Shown: piece after piece, positions 49,933 to 58,400 of the stretch | Numbering within the stretch: the first letter of the stretch is position 1 | How the letters are laid out: each line of letters begins with the position of its first letter | Assembly: GCF_017876655.1 (NCBI RefSeq) | Contig: NZ_JAGIOK010000001.1 | Span: 806,001-870,000, forward strand | Direction of reading: 5' to 3' | Length of the DNA: 64,000 nt | DNA from: Microbacterium imperiale | GTDB taxonomy: Bacteria; Actinomycetota; Actinomycetes; Actinomycetales; Microbacteriaceae | Made by a program: the position numbers and the translations under genes | The notes under the pieces: generated by a model | The model's database searches: none | Told to the model about the DNA's origin: nothing | Seen by the model: the letters and a program-made list of their open reading frames with translations, nothing else

Positions 49933-52206
49933 GCCGTCGTACACGCACAGCCCCTTGCCGCCTGACAACGCCGGGTTGGCGTTGTAGAGCATGTCACCCG
50001 CGCGGGGAGACAGCGTCGCGAGCCCGAACTGCCAGCACACATCCGGGCCTGACGCCCGGATAGACCCGATGCCCGCCTCCGGGAACACGAACAGGCGGTC
50101 GACCGGGAGCACGTTGCCGCCGCTTGAGATGACCGTCAGTTTCGCGCCCGCCCTTCCGCGCACGGGCGCGTTCGGGATGTTGGGGAGGTTCATGTCGCGC
50201 GTGTGCACGACGCAAGGATCGGTCGTGGCGATGCGTACGATCTCCCCCGCCGTCTTGGATGCCACTCCGTCGACGAACACCTCGTCCACGTGCGTCCCGG
50301 CGTAGATGTCGGCCACCCGGTACGTGTTGAAGTCCGTGATATCGCGCAGGGACAGGCGGTTCACCGTGGCGCCAGTTGCGACCTCCACGAACGCGCCGCT
50401 GTTCGCCAACCCAACGACCGACGGCCGCGACACCTCAAGCACACGGACGCGGGACGTAGCGTCGAACACCTTGACGAGCTGCGACGTGGCGTCGGGGCTG
50501 TCCACCCGAGCCTGATCGATGGGCAGCATCCGAATATCGTTCCGGCCGCGGACGCTGACCACCCCGAACGGCGCGGCAATCGGGCCCGCGTCGAGCTGCT
50601 CGAGGATCGCCTGCTGAATCACCTGCGTAGTGTCCGAATTGCCCGTGCCGAACTGGACGAGACCTCGCAGCTTGTTGGCCGTCTTCGACCGCCCCTTGAT
50701 CTTCGACAGCCGCACCATGCCGAGCTCGCGCCCGCTGAGCACCACCGGCGGATGCTGACCCTCTCCATTGAACGGGAACGGCGCCGTCGGCGCATCGGTC
50801 ATCACGACATCGACGTTCTGGATGTCGATGATGCCGATATCCGTACCGTTCGGCCACGACCCGACCGCCAGGTTGTCCCACACGTAGATGCCGCCGCGGA
50901 ACTGCCCCGAGTATTCACCCTTGACGCCGTCGACCTTGAACTTGCCGATGGTGTAGTCGGCCGCGCCGAGGACGCGGATGAAGCTGTGGCCGTTGACCGA
51001 CCACAGATCGTTGAACTCGACGGACTCGATCGAGCCACGCGATACGGCGTACGTCGGCCATTCCGCCAGGGAAAGCCCGTACACGTCGTCGCCGGAGCGG
51101 TGACCGCGGACGTGCGACGACGTCCACGTCTTCCCCGGGCCGAGCACGTGAATGCCATCACTGTCGGTGTCGAAGACGAGGTTGTCGGTGCGGATGTTGC
51201 CGAAGTCAGCGATCGCGATCGCCCATTTCGTGGCGTTCATCACCTTGATGCCGTCGATAACGAGGTCGTCGACATGCTGGAAGTCGATCCCGTGGCCGGC
51301 GTACTTTCCCGACTCGGGCCAGTTGAAATCGCAGGGACGGTTCGGCCCGTTCACGTCGAGCACGCCGCCGAACATCTCGATTCCGGCGGTGCGAGTAAAG
51401 CTGCTGTTGACCGCCGGGAAGAGTTCTGCGGAGGGCTCGGCGCCCGTGTCGGTGTACGACGTCTCGGTGGTTGTCGCGATGAGCTGCAGGCGCCCCGTAT
51501 GGCCGCGCCAGACGCGGTACCCAGTGACTGCGCCGGCTCCGTCCGGGACGATAGGCGCCGCCCAAGACACTCCCACTGAGCTCGCTGAACCGGTGAGCGT
51601 GACGTTCTTAACCGGCGCACCGATCGTTTCGCCGGTCTCGGTGACAGCGGTCACGGAGTAGAAGTAGGTGCCCGCCGCGAGCGCGCCCCCGGTTGCGGAC
51701 GCGTTGAGCGACATCGACCGAGGCGACATGACAGCGAGCCGCTGGCATTCCGCCTGAAACGGGTATCCGCTCCACCCGGCCGCTGCTTTGAAGGTGGCGC
51801 GAGAGAGATCCCACCGCCCCTTCGGCCAGAAGACCGTGCCCGCCAGGGTGAAGTCCCCGAGTAGCGTGCCGCCGCGGCCCTCGTTGAGCTTCAGGAACGC
51901 GTTCAAGAGCGGGGCGTGGTTGATCGAAGGGCCAGGTGCTCGTAGCTGCGCTAGTGCGGCCTCAGCTCCTCGCCGAGATTCGCTGTCCGTCGCCAGCAGG
52001 GCCGCGATAGCAGCATCCTCGGTGTCCAGCGTCTCCGGAATGGAATCGACCGCCGCGATTGCTGCTGCCGCAGCGGCTTGCGCATCCTCGACAGATGTTC
52101 CGAGTTGCTGCGCAATCGTGGTCGATAGTTCATCCGAGTCGGCGATCGCGCGGAGGACGCGGGGGGCGAGCTTGTTGTCGTCGGTGATCCCGATCGGCTT
52201 CGTCAT
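49882..52206 (-). CDS. phage beta-helix tail-fibre or depolymerase-like protein
   Basis: A 774-aa protein. The N-terminal helical part has many Ala (AAAAAIAAVDSIPETLDTED), then a fibronectin III-like domain (GTYFYSVTAVTETGETIGAP to VWRGHTGRLQLIATTTETSY, about residues 172-265). A long right-handed beta-helix-like region follows, with repeated VDGIKV and FGNIRTDNLVFDTDSDGIHV-type turns. Such proteins bind or cleave surface polysaccharide. The start overlaps the upstream gene by four bases. No enzyme active site was identified. Confidence 0.75.
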   Translation of the reverse strand: MTKPIGITDDNKLAPRVLRAIADSDELSTTIAQQLGTSVEDAQAAAAAAIAAVDSIPETLDTEDAAIAALLATDSESRRGAEAALAQLRAPGPSINHAPLLNAFLKLNEGRGGTLLGDFTLAGTVFWPKGRWDLSRATFKAAAGWSGYPFQAECQRLAVMSPRSMSLNASATGGALAAGTYFYSVTAVTETGETIGAPVKNVTLTGSASSVGVSWAAPIVPDGAGAVTGYRVWRGHTGRLQLIATTTETSYTDTGAEPSAELFPAVNSSFTRTAGIEMFGGVLDVNGPNRPCDFNWPESGKYAGHGIDFQHVDDLVIDGIKVMNATKWAIAIADFGNIRTDNLVFDTDSDGIHVLGPGKTWTSSHVRGHRSGDDVYGLSLAEWPTYAVSRGSIESVEFNDLWSVNGHSFIRVLGAADYTIGKFKVDGVKGEYSGQFRGGIYVWDNLAVGSWPNGTDIGIIDIQNVDVVMTDAPTAPFPFNGEGQHPPVVLSGRELGMVRLSKIKGRSKTANKLRGLVQFGTGNSDTTQVIQQAILEQLDAGPIAAPFGVVSVRGRNDIRMLPIDQARVDSPDATSQLVKVFDATSRVRVLEVSRPSVVGLANSGAFVEVATGATVNRLSLRDITDFNTYRVADIYAGTHVDEVFVDGVASKTAGEIVRIATTDPCVVHTRDMNLPNIPNAPVRGRAGAKLTVISSGGNVLPVDRLFVFPEAGIGSIRASGPDVCWQFGLATLSPRAGDMLYNANPALSGGKGLCVYDGSAAWKNLVTGGTWPNA

Positions 52207-52736
52207 TCGGGGGCTCCCATCAGGAACGTGCCCGGCTCGGCCGGGTCTTCGCGGATAGCGGCGGTGTTGAGGATGGTGAAAGTGCCCGGCTCGGTCGGGT
52301 CCTCGATCAGGGGGGCGCCCTGGTGCTCGGCGAGCTCTCGGAGAACGTCAGCTGCGGCGATCGCTCGCTCGCTCGCTTCCGACGCGCGGATGCGGTCCTG
52401 CTGCGCGGCCGCCGCTGCCTCGGAGGCGTCGGCGGCCGCGTCCACAGACGCCTCCGCGTAAAGGCTGATATCGGTCACCGGGGTGACGGCGGCGCCCGCG
52501 CGGATTAGGACCTGTACCGTCCCGACCGGGGGCCGGAACTCGGGGAGCACTCCGTCGCTGTTCGACGTGAGCACTCCCCCGGTGAACGGGACACCCTGCA
52601 TGTCGGTGATCGGCAGCGGGGACGAGAACTGCGTGTCCGTCATCGCGAACACCTGCGCCTCGGTGTTGATCAGCCGGCGGCCGCTGTCGGTGTCGACGAG
52701 CAGCAGCGGCGGGATGTATCCGACGATGTCGGCCAT
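52203..52736 (-). CDS. phage minor tail or fibre-associated protein
   Basis: A 177-aa protein with an N-terminal beta-rich part (MADIVGYIPPLLLVDTDSGR), an Ala-rich helical stretch (AEASVDAAADASEAAAAAQQ) likely to form a coiled coil, and a short repeated tail motif (EDPTEPGTFTI and EDPAEPGTFLM). It lies directly before the beta-helix gene with a four-base overlap, suggesting the two assemble together. Confidence 0.6.
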   Translation of the reverse strand: MADIVGYIPPLLLVDTDSGRRLINTEAQVFAMTDTQFSSPLPITDMQGVPFTGGVLTSNSDGVLPEFRPPVGTVQVLIRAGAAVTPVTDISLYAEASVDAAADASEAAAAAQQDRIRASEASERAIAAADVLRELAEHQGAPLIEDPTEPGTFTILNTAAIREDPAEPGTFLMGAPE

Positions 52737-52755
52737 GAAAGGGTGTCCCTCCGGG

Positions 52756-53145
52756 TCAGTGGATGTTGTGGCCGCCGCGTGACTCGGGCGGGAGCGACGA
52801 GATGTCAGGGGTGCCGGAGTCGGTGCGCGCCGTGGTCGGTTCGGTGGCGTGCTCGAGCTGCTTCGCGCCGAGGTCGCGAGTGAGCAGCGCGTAGGACGCG
52901 TTCACGACGACGACCGCGAGGAGAGTGAACAGCCACCAGTCGGTGACCGGCTCACGGGTGATGGCGAAGTAGAACACCATCACCAGGCCCGCCAGGACGA
53001 CCGCCACGGCGACGGAAACGACCTTGCGGTGCACGGGCTTGGTGACGAACGGCAGCAGGCCGTTGAGCGCGCCCACGGCGTACGGGGCGAAGAAGCCGAG
53101 CAGGGTGATGATGCCCAGCGGCGCGACGGGGATTGCGATGTCCAT
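52756..53145 (-). CDS. small phage membrane protein, holin candidate
   Basis: A 129-aa protein with about three membrane helices (LGIITLLGFFAPYAVGAL, VVSVAVAVVLAGLVMVFYFA, WWLFTLLAVVVVNASYALL) and a hydrophilic C-terminus. ATG at 53145 follows GAGGAGGT. Holins of actinophages have this size and layout and stand near the endolysin gene, which lies 1 kb upstream. Three other small membrane proteins are equally placed, so which is the holin is uncertain. Confidence 0.55.
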   Translation of the reverse strand: MDIAIPVAPLGIITLLGFFAPYAVGALNGLLPFVTKPVHRKVVSVAVAVVLAGLVMVFYFAITREPVTDWWLFTLLAVVVVNASYALLTRDLGAKQLEHATEPTTARTDSGTPDISSLPPESRGGHNIH

Positions 53146-53158
53146 GCGGGTGACCTCC

Positions 53159-53503
53159 TCAGGTCTTGGTGATCTCGGTGGTTTCGTCGATGTCGGGCCA
53201 GGGGTCCGGTGTCCCGCCGGCGAGGATGAGCTTCCGCTCCAGCCGCGCAGCGAGCCCCTCAACCAGGCGACGGTTCTCCCGCTCCCGGTCGGTGCGTGCT
53301 TCGGCGGCCGCGGCGCGCTGGTTGGCGGCGTCGCGCTCGGCGATCGCGGCGTCGCGCTGCGCGATGATGTCGTTCTTCCGGCGGGACTCCCGTGCGGCTA
53401 CTCCGTTGCGGAGCAGCTTCACGATGGCGACGATCTCTCGGAAGAACAGGGCGATCGCGCCGAGCCCGCCGAGAGCGGTGATGATTCCGATCCAGTTCTC
53501 CAC
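53159..53503 (-). CDS. single-pass membrane protein with coiled coil, 114 aa
   Basis: The GTG start at 53503 opens onto an N-terminal membrane helix (WIGIITALGGLGAIALFFRE), then a long charged helix (RDAAIAERDAANQRAAAAEA) likely to be coiled coil. Such small proteins in lysis regions resemble spanin-like or holin partner proteins. No specific match is recognised. Confidence 0.55.
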   Translation of the reverse strand: MENWIGIITALGGLGAIALFFREIVAIVKLLRNGVAARESRRKNDIIAQRDAAIAERDAANQRAAAAEARTDRERENRRLVEGLAARLERKLILAGGTPDPWPDIDETTEITKT

Positions 53504-53511
53504 TCGGCCCC

Positions 53512-54000
53512 CTACGTGTCGCGGCGCACGACGTCGCGTGTGCGACGACGGAGCATCGCGGCGACGCGGGCACGGATGTGCTGGTCGTCGGGTTCGGAGG
53601 CGAAGATATGCAGCTCGAGATACCGGCGCAGCATGTTCAGCATCGCCGCGAGGATGATCATCGCCGCGACCGTGGTGAACGGCGTCACGGTGGCCGTGGT
53701 GCCGAGCACGAGGAAGTACACCCCGATACCGATGCCAGCGAATGGCAGCGCCGGCACTTCGATGATCCAGAACCGACTGAGCCGGCCCGCGAAGCCGCCG
53801 GCGCCGCCGAGCACGAGCATCGCTCCCCAGACGGGGATGAGCCACTCCCACCCGGCGAGCTCGGTCTGCACCGACGGGGGCGGTGCGATGAACGCGAACA
53901 CGCCGCCGACGGCGACCGCCGCGTAGATCACGAGATCGATGACGCGGATGAGGCCTTCGAGGACGCGGCGTTTCTCCGGGGCAACGGGCGAGCGGTCCAT
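53512..54000 (-). CDS. phage membrane protein, 162 aa
   Basis: Four predicted membrane helices (VIDLVIYAAVAVGGVFAFIA, LIPVWGAMLVLGGAGGFAG, IGIGVYFLVLGTTATVTPF, TTVAAMIILAAMLNMLRRYL) and a charged C-terminus with RRRTRDVVRRDT. ATG at 54000 shares one base with the stop of the upstream 47-aa gene. Unknown role, probably part of the lysis set. Confidence 0.6.
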   Translation of the reverse strand: MDRSPVAPEKRRVLEGLIRVIDLVIYAAVAVGGVFAFIAPPPSVQTELAGWEWLIPVWGAMLVLGGAGGFAGRLSRFWIIEVPALPFAGIGIGVYFLVLGTTATVTPFTTVAAMIILAAMLNMLRRYLELHIFASEPDDQHIRARVAAMLRRRTRDVVRRDT

Positions 54001-54143
54001 CACAGCACCCCTCCCCCGAAGACGGCGAACGCGGCGATGCCGGCGCGCACGAGGTCGGCGAGCCACGTCAGCCCGGCGACCAACACCGCGCCCGCCACCG
54101 CCGCGACCGAGATCGCGACGGCGGCGATGGTGCGATCGCTCAT
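54000..54143 (-). CDS. tiny membrane protein, 47 aa
   Basis: MSDRTIAAVAISVAAVAGAV then LVAGLTWLADLVRAGIAAFA: one or two hydrophobic helices with little else. It overlaps the endolysin stop by four bases (54140-54143) and the next gene by one base, so it is embedded in the translation-coupled lysis operon. It could be a holin or antiholin. Confidence 0.6.
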   Translation of the reverse strand: MSDRTIAAVAISVAAVAGAVLVAGLTWLADLVRAGIAAFAVFGGGVL

Positions 54144-55036
54144 GCCCAGTACGTCCGTGCCGGGTTGCGGCGGGTGCCTACCCAGATCAGCGAGCCATCG
54201 TTCGCGCGGATGCGGACCGGGCCGGTGCCCGGGTCCTCGACGACCTCGCGGGTGCCGCCGTGCATGATCTGGTCCGGGGCGTAGTCCCCGGTGAAGGCGT
54301 TCTCGTACTTGCTGTACCAGTACTGACCCTCGGCGGGCACGTCGAACAGGTGCCGCTTCGCCACCGGTGCGGGCGCGGCACCGGAGCGGACGCGGGCCGG
54401 GTTCTTCCGGGTGCCGACCCACACGAGGTCGCCGTCGGCTGCTCGGACCCGGACGGGGCCGGTGCCGGGGTTCTCGACGACGGCGAGGGTCTGGCCGCCG
54501 CGAAGGTACTGGTTCGAGGCGTAGTTCCCGATGAGGGCGTTGCCGTAGTGCCAGTAGTAGAACTGGCTTTCGGCGGGAACGTCGAAGTAGCCGAGCGGGT
54601 TCCCTCCGGCTGCGGGTGCCGGTGCGGGCGCTTCCCCGCGGTTCGGGATCCACTGCTCGGGGTCCACGAAGGTGCCGTCGGGGAGGATGATCTCCTGGTG
54701 GTTGTGGACGCCCGTCGACATGCCGGTCGTGCCCTGCACGAGCAGAGCCTGCCCGTCCTCGACGACCTGGCCGGGGCTGACGAGGAAGCCGCCCGCGGCG
54801 CCGTGCGCGGTGCGGGAGAGCACACCGTCGTGGTGACGGACGAGGACCGTGTTCCCGTACGAGCCGTCGTAGTAGCAGCGCTCGACGACGCCGCGCTCCG
54901 GGACGTGGTTCCGCGGGTAGCCGGAGGTATCGGTGCCGGTGTGCCAGCCGCGCTTGTAGATCGAGCTGCGGTAGCCGAACTCGCGGGTCCGGCGGGGCTT
55001 GTTGGTCTTGGAGCCGTTGGGCCAGAACGCGCCCAT
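54140..55036 (-). CDS. phage endolysin, M23 peptidase with tandem C-terminal repeats
   Basis: A 298-aa lysin. The M23/LytM domain has GWHTGTD (HxxxD metal site), NTVLVRHHDGVL and GVHNHQE (HxH). Two tandem repeats of about 70 residues follow, starting FDVPAESQFYYWHYGNAL and FDVPAEGQYWYSKYENAF and both ending in WVGTRxNPAR. These are probably wall-binding modules. ATG at 55036 lies inside the upstream stop (one-base overlap). It should cut peptide cross-bridges of the host wall. Confidence 0.82.
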   Translation of the reverse strand: MGAFWPNGSKTNKPRRTREFGYRSSIYKRGWHTGTDTSGYPRNHVPERGVVERCYYDGSYGNTVLVRHHDGVLSRTAHGAAGGFLVSPGQVVEDGQALLVQGTTGMSTGVHNHQEIILPDGTFVDPEQWIPNRGEAPAPAPAAGGNPLGYFDVPAESQFYYWHYGNALIGNYASNQYLRGGQTLAVVENPGTGPVRVRAADGDLVWVGTRKNPARVRSGAAPAPVAKRHLFDVPAEGQYWYSKYENAFTGDYAPDQIMHGGTREVVEDPGTGPVRIRANDGSLIWVGTRRNPARTYWA

Positions 55037-55302
55037 CACTTCACCTGCTCTTCCGTCGGGTTGCCGAGGAGCTCGTACGGCGGGAGCGTGTGGATCTCGC
55101 CGTCGATGACCTCGACCGCGTCGAACGTCTCGGCGTCCTTCGCGGCGAACTCCTCGTCCGACATGCCGTCGGGCTTCGGGTAGTGAACCTCGAACCAGGC
55201 GCGCTCGCCTTTCGCCTCGAGGTCGGCAGCGAACTGGAGGATCTCCTCGTTCGCGTTGGCGGGCTCGACGACGTCGAGCCGCGCGGTGGGTACTGCGGAC
55301 AT
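55036..55302 (-). CDS. phage hypothetical protein, 88 aa
   Basis: Starts MSAVPTARLDVVEPANANEE with later AWFEVHYPKPDGMSDEEFAA. An acidic small protein without membrane segments. AGAGGAG at seven bases before ATG 55302 supports the start. It stands between the baseplate gene and the endolysin; no family known to me. Confidence 0.65.
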   Translation of the reverse strand: MSAVPTARLDVVEPANANEEILQFAADLEAKGERAWFEVHYPKPDGMSDEEFAAKDAETFDAVEVIDGEIHTLPPYELLGNPTEEQVK

Positions 55303-55327
55303 CACGAAACTCCTCTGGGTATGACGA

Positions 55328-55351
55328 AGCCCCCGGCGGATGCCGAGGGCT
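55328..55351 (-). terminator. hairpin after the baseplate gene
   Basis: AGCCCCCGGC and GCCGAGGGCT around GGAT, with one mismatch, 18 bases past the tail gene stop on the minus strand. Confidence 0.6.
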
Positions 55352-55368
55352 GGTGGTGGTGGGGTGGT

Positions 55369-56379
55369 TCAGGCGGAGAACACCGAAGCGACGACGATGC
55401 TCTGCGACGGTTGAACCGCACCCCACGCGGGCCCGTAGATGCGGCGCGCGCGGAAGCCGAGCTTCTGCGCCCCCGTGAAGACCTGCTGTGAGGGCCAGGG
55501 GGACCACGACCGCCAGTTCGAGAACATGAACTCGTCGCCGGCGGGAAGCTTCGTGGCGATCGCTGTGCCTCCGACCATTGCGTCGAAGTCATACCGCGCC
55601 CCAGTCGGCTCGAGTTCACGTCCCCAGAACCCCTGTGCCATCATCTGCACCCGGTAGGGCACGCCGGGATCGGGGAGGTCGAATTCGGCGATGATCCGAG
55701 ACTGCTCGTTCCAGACGACGATGCCCTGATCCCGCACGGACCCTGATGGGGGGAGGTCAGCCCATTTCAGCGGGTACACGCCGAGGAGGCGGCCCGAGTC
55801 AATCGCGGTCCATGTCTTCTGCCCGAGGGCATCGAGAGTCCGGGCCCAGGTACCGGCACCAATTCGGATGACCGTGCCGAGCCGGTCGAGGTATTGCCGG
55901 ACGAGGAGGTCGTTCGCGAACGAGCCGCCGTCGCTGCCCCACACGCGGAGGTCGACGAGCTCCTGCACCTGCGACTTGCCGGCATCGACGCGAGCGAGCC
56001 ACAGGGGCTGATCGTCGGCGGTTCCGGGTGTGGTGGCGCGGTCCGGGATCGCTTTGGTCGCGCCGGCGGGGATCGAATCGAACGAAGAGAGATTGTTCTG
56101 CCAGTCGCGGTGCACGGTGACCAGGTGCCACACCGAGCCTGTTGCGGCAGCGGGCAGGATGATGGATGCCTCGTCCTCCGTCCGGTCGACGACACCCCAC
56201 CCGAATCCACCGCCAGGCGCAATCCGAACCTCGCGGTCCACACCGCCGACGCGGGCGCGCCAGGAGGTCTCCGAGAGCACCCCGTACTTACGTCCGCCAG
56301 CCTCGGCGATCAGCTTCGTCCACTGCTCCTCATTGACCGAGCCTTCGTATCCGACACTGTCGGCGATAGGAACGGGCAT
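55369..56379 (-). CDS. phage baseplate/minor tail protein
   Basis: A 336-aa structural protein: MPVPIADSVGYEGSVNEEQW at the start, a middle TPGTADDQPLWLARVDAGKS-type segment common in actinophage tail-tip proteins, and a beta-rich C-terminus (AGDEFMFSNWRSWSPWPSQQ). It comes after the Gp37-like gene with a two-base gap. ATG at 56379 is chosen as the first codon of the conserved part. Confidence 0.65.
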   Translation of the reverse strand: MPVPIADSVGYEGSVNEEQWTKLIAEAGGRKYGVLSETSWRARVGGVDREVRIAPGGGFGWGVVDRTEDEASIILPAAATGSVWHLVTVHRDWQNNLSSFDSIPAGATKAIPDRATTPGTADDQPLWLARVDAGKSQVQELVDLRVWGSDGGSFANDLLVRQYLDRLGTVIRIGAGTWARTLDALGQKTWTAIDSGRLLGVYPLKWADLPPSGSVRDQGIVVWNEQSRIIAEFDLPDPGVPYRVQMMAQGFWGRELEPTGARYDFDAMVGGTAIATKLPAGDEFMFSNWRSWSPWPSQQVFTGAQKLGFRARRIYGPAWGAVQPSQSIVVASVFSA

Positions 56380-56381
56380 GG

Positions 56382-57476
56382 CTACCTTCTTCCTGTGTCG
56401 CGGATGCCGCGCGCGAGACGCGCGACGTCCGCAGCGAGCTTGTCGTTCGTGTCGCCCTCGACCTCGCCGATGCGGGGCCTGACGAGCACCCCGTCGGATG
56501 CAGACTCGGTGATGGCGACGCTGACGGGTTGGACGCGGTCGATCGGACCCACCTGAATGTGCACTCGGTCGCCGTAGTCGTAGGTGCTTCCGAAACGGAA
56601 GCGCGGGGTCTCGTTGAGGGTGGTGTTCACGCCGGCCGTGGGGCGCCCCTCCGCGAGCGCTTCGCGCCCGTCGAGAGTGATGTCTGCGCCTTCGTCCGTG
56701 TTGCGCGCGTCGCGGAAACCCTCGATGATGTCGCCCCACTGCGCTTCGAGGTCAGCGTCACGGACCTCGGCGAACTCCCGCTCGACGCCCTCACCGCGCC
56801 CACCGACGATCACGCGCGTGACGGTCGGGCCAGTGCGCGCGAAGGTGTACTCCTCGGGGATCCCGGACGCGACGGTGAGAACACCGGGGACGAGCAGGGA
56901 CTCACGTACGTCCACGACCACCTGGGTGCCGATGTACGCGAGGGTCACGATGAGACCGTCGGCTGTGAGGGCCGGGATCAGCTTCTCGGCGAGCGGGTGG
57001 AATCGGAAGCTGACCTCGATCTGCGAACCGCGCCCCTGTGATGGCGCGACCGTCCATGGCACGCCGAGACGGTCGAAATTCTCCTGCAGCGCGGTCTTGA
57101 AGACCGTCTCAGACGGTCCCCGATATGTCGCGTACTCGCGGTCTTGCGCCGAGACTTCGGCGCCCGGCTTCGGTCTCCCTTGCCAGTGCCACAGCTTGCG
57201 CAGGTCACCGCGCACCTGAGCGGTGACCTGCCCGAAGGGCCCCTCGCCCGGAGTCTCCTGGATGATGCCGCGGAAGCGCTCCTCGCCCCGGAACCACACC
57301 GCGCAGCGAGCACCGTCCTCGGTCGCCGCCGGCACGGCTTCATGGTCGTCATCGAGGGCGAAGGACGCCGTCGGTACCACGTTGGGGGTGAGGTCCGCGG
57401 TCGCGTCGACACCCTCGAACTGCCTCTGAAACGCCCCAGTCTTGTCGTAGATGACGAACTTCAGGCCGTCGCCCAT
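56382..57476 (-). CDS. tail protein, ReqiPepy6 Gp37-like
   Basis: A 364-aa tail-tip protein that resembles the Gp37-like family found after Dit in actinobacterial siphophages (GFRDARNTDEGADITLDG, then GREALAEGRPTAGVNTTLNE and STYDYGDRVHIQV). It probably forms the baseplate hub (Tal-like role). It follows the Dit gene with nine bases between. Confidence 0.7.
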   Translation of the reverse strand: MGDGLKFVIYDKTGAFQRQFEGVDATADLTPNVVPTASFALDDDHEAVPAATEDGARCAVWFRGEERFRGIIQETPGEGPFGQVTAQVRGDLRKLWHWQGRPKPGAEVSAQDREYATYRGPSETVFKTALQENFDRLGVPWTVAPSQGRGSQIEVSFRFHPLAEKLIPALTADGLIVTLAYIGTQVVVDVRESLLVPGVLTVASGIPEEYTFARTGPTVTRVIVGGRGEGVEREFAEVRDADLEAQWGDIIEGFRDARNTDEGADITLDGREALAEGRPTAGVNTTLNETPRFRFGSTYDYGDRVHIQVGPIDRVQPVSVAITESASDGVLVRPRIGEVEGDTNDKLAADVARLARGIRDTGRR

Positions 57477-57485
57477 GCGCCCTCC

Positions 57486-58400
57486 TCAGATGGCTCGGAA
57501 GTACAGCGGCACGACGTCGAACATGATGCTCCCAGCGCCAGTGGCTTCGACGTGCAGCTCCACGCTCTTGCCCGGCGGAACGGGCGCGTAGTCCTGCAGC
57601 CCGAGCGCCTGAGTCGCATCGTGCCCGTTCAGCGTCGCGGACGGGTTGCGAGGGTCGGTGTCGATGACGAGCACGTCGCCGACCTGCAGCTCGAACGGCA
57701 CGGTGATGAGCGCTCCCCCGACGCCGAGAACGACGTCGGTGAGGGGACCTGCCGCGGACCAGACGCCCCACGCTTCGACATCCCCGGTGTTGGGGACACT
57801 CGCGCTGGCGAAGTTCGACGCCGAAGAGATGTGCATCGGCGGGCCTGGTGGCAGGAACGGCACCGGGGCCGGCGCTGACCACGGCCCTCGCCGCACCCGA
57901 GCGCCCTGCCAGTACGGCTGAGCGGCTTCGAGCTCGACGGCGTACTCGCCCCACCCCTCGGCCATCGGATCGAAGGCGTCGGCGTGCGGGCTGCCGAACA
58001 CAGGTGAGACGGTCAGCTCGCGAGTTTCTCCTCCGGCGGTCACCCGCCAGATGCCTTCCTGATCGGGGTGCAAGGTGGCGAAGAACGCCCGATACCGAGC
58101 GCGCCACTCCGCCGACGAGTCTGCGAAGACGAACACGGGCCAGAACACCTCGCGCGTCTTGGTCTTCCAACCGCGCTTGCGGTGCCCGGGCGTCCCGCGG
58201 GACTCGGAACGGTAGACCGTGACCTCGGGGTTATGCAGACCCTCGACCCCGCGCGTGTCCAGGAACACGCCACTGGTCCAGTCGTTCAGGTCCCACACGG
58301 AACCGTCAGCGGCCACCCATTCCAGGGAGACACCCTCCCAGGCCGCCACCGGGATCGGTGGGGCACTGGGAGGGTTACCCAGGGCGATCGGGTAGCTCAT
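57486..58400 (-). CDS. distal tail protein (Dit-like)
   Basis: A 304-aa protein. Position directly after the tape measure and features such as VSLEWVAADGSVWDLND, HKRGWKTKTREVFW-like segments and FLPPGPPMHISSASNFASAS fit the Dit/phage tail-domain family of actinophages. It overlaps the tape measure gene by four bases. It should form the hexameric ring between tail tube and tip. Confidence 0.75.
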   Translation of the reverse strand: MSYPIALGNPPSAPPIPVAAWEGVSLEWVAADGSVWDLNDWTSGVFLDTRGVEGLHNPEVTVYRSESRGTPGHRKRGWKTKTREVFWPVFVFADSSAEWRARYRAFFATLHPDQEGIWRVTAGGETRELTVSPVFGSPHADAFDPMAEGWGEYAVELEAAQPYWQGARVRRGPWSAPAPVPFLPPGPPMHISSASNFASASVPNTGDVEAWGVWSAAGPLTDVVLGVGGALITVPFELQVGDVLVIDTDPRNPSATLNGHDATQALGLQDYAPVPPGKSVELHVEATGAGSIMFDVVPLYFRAI

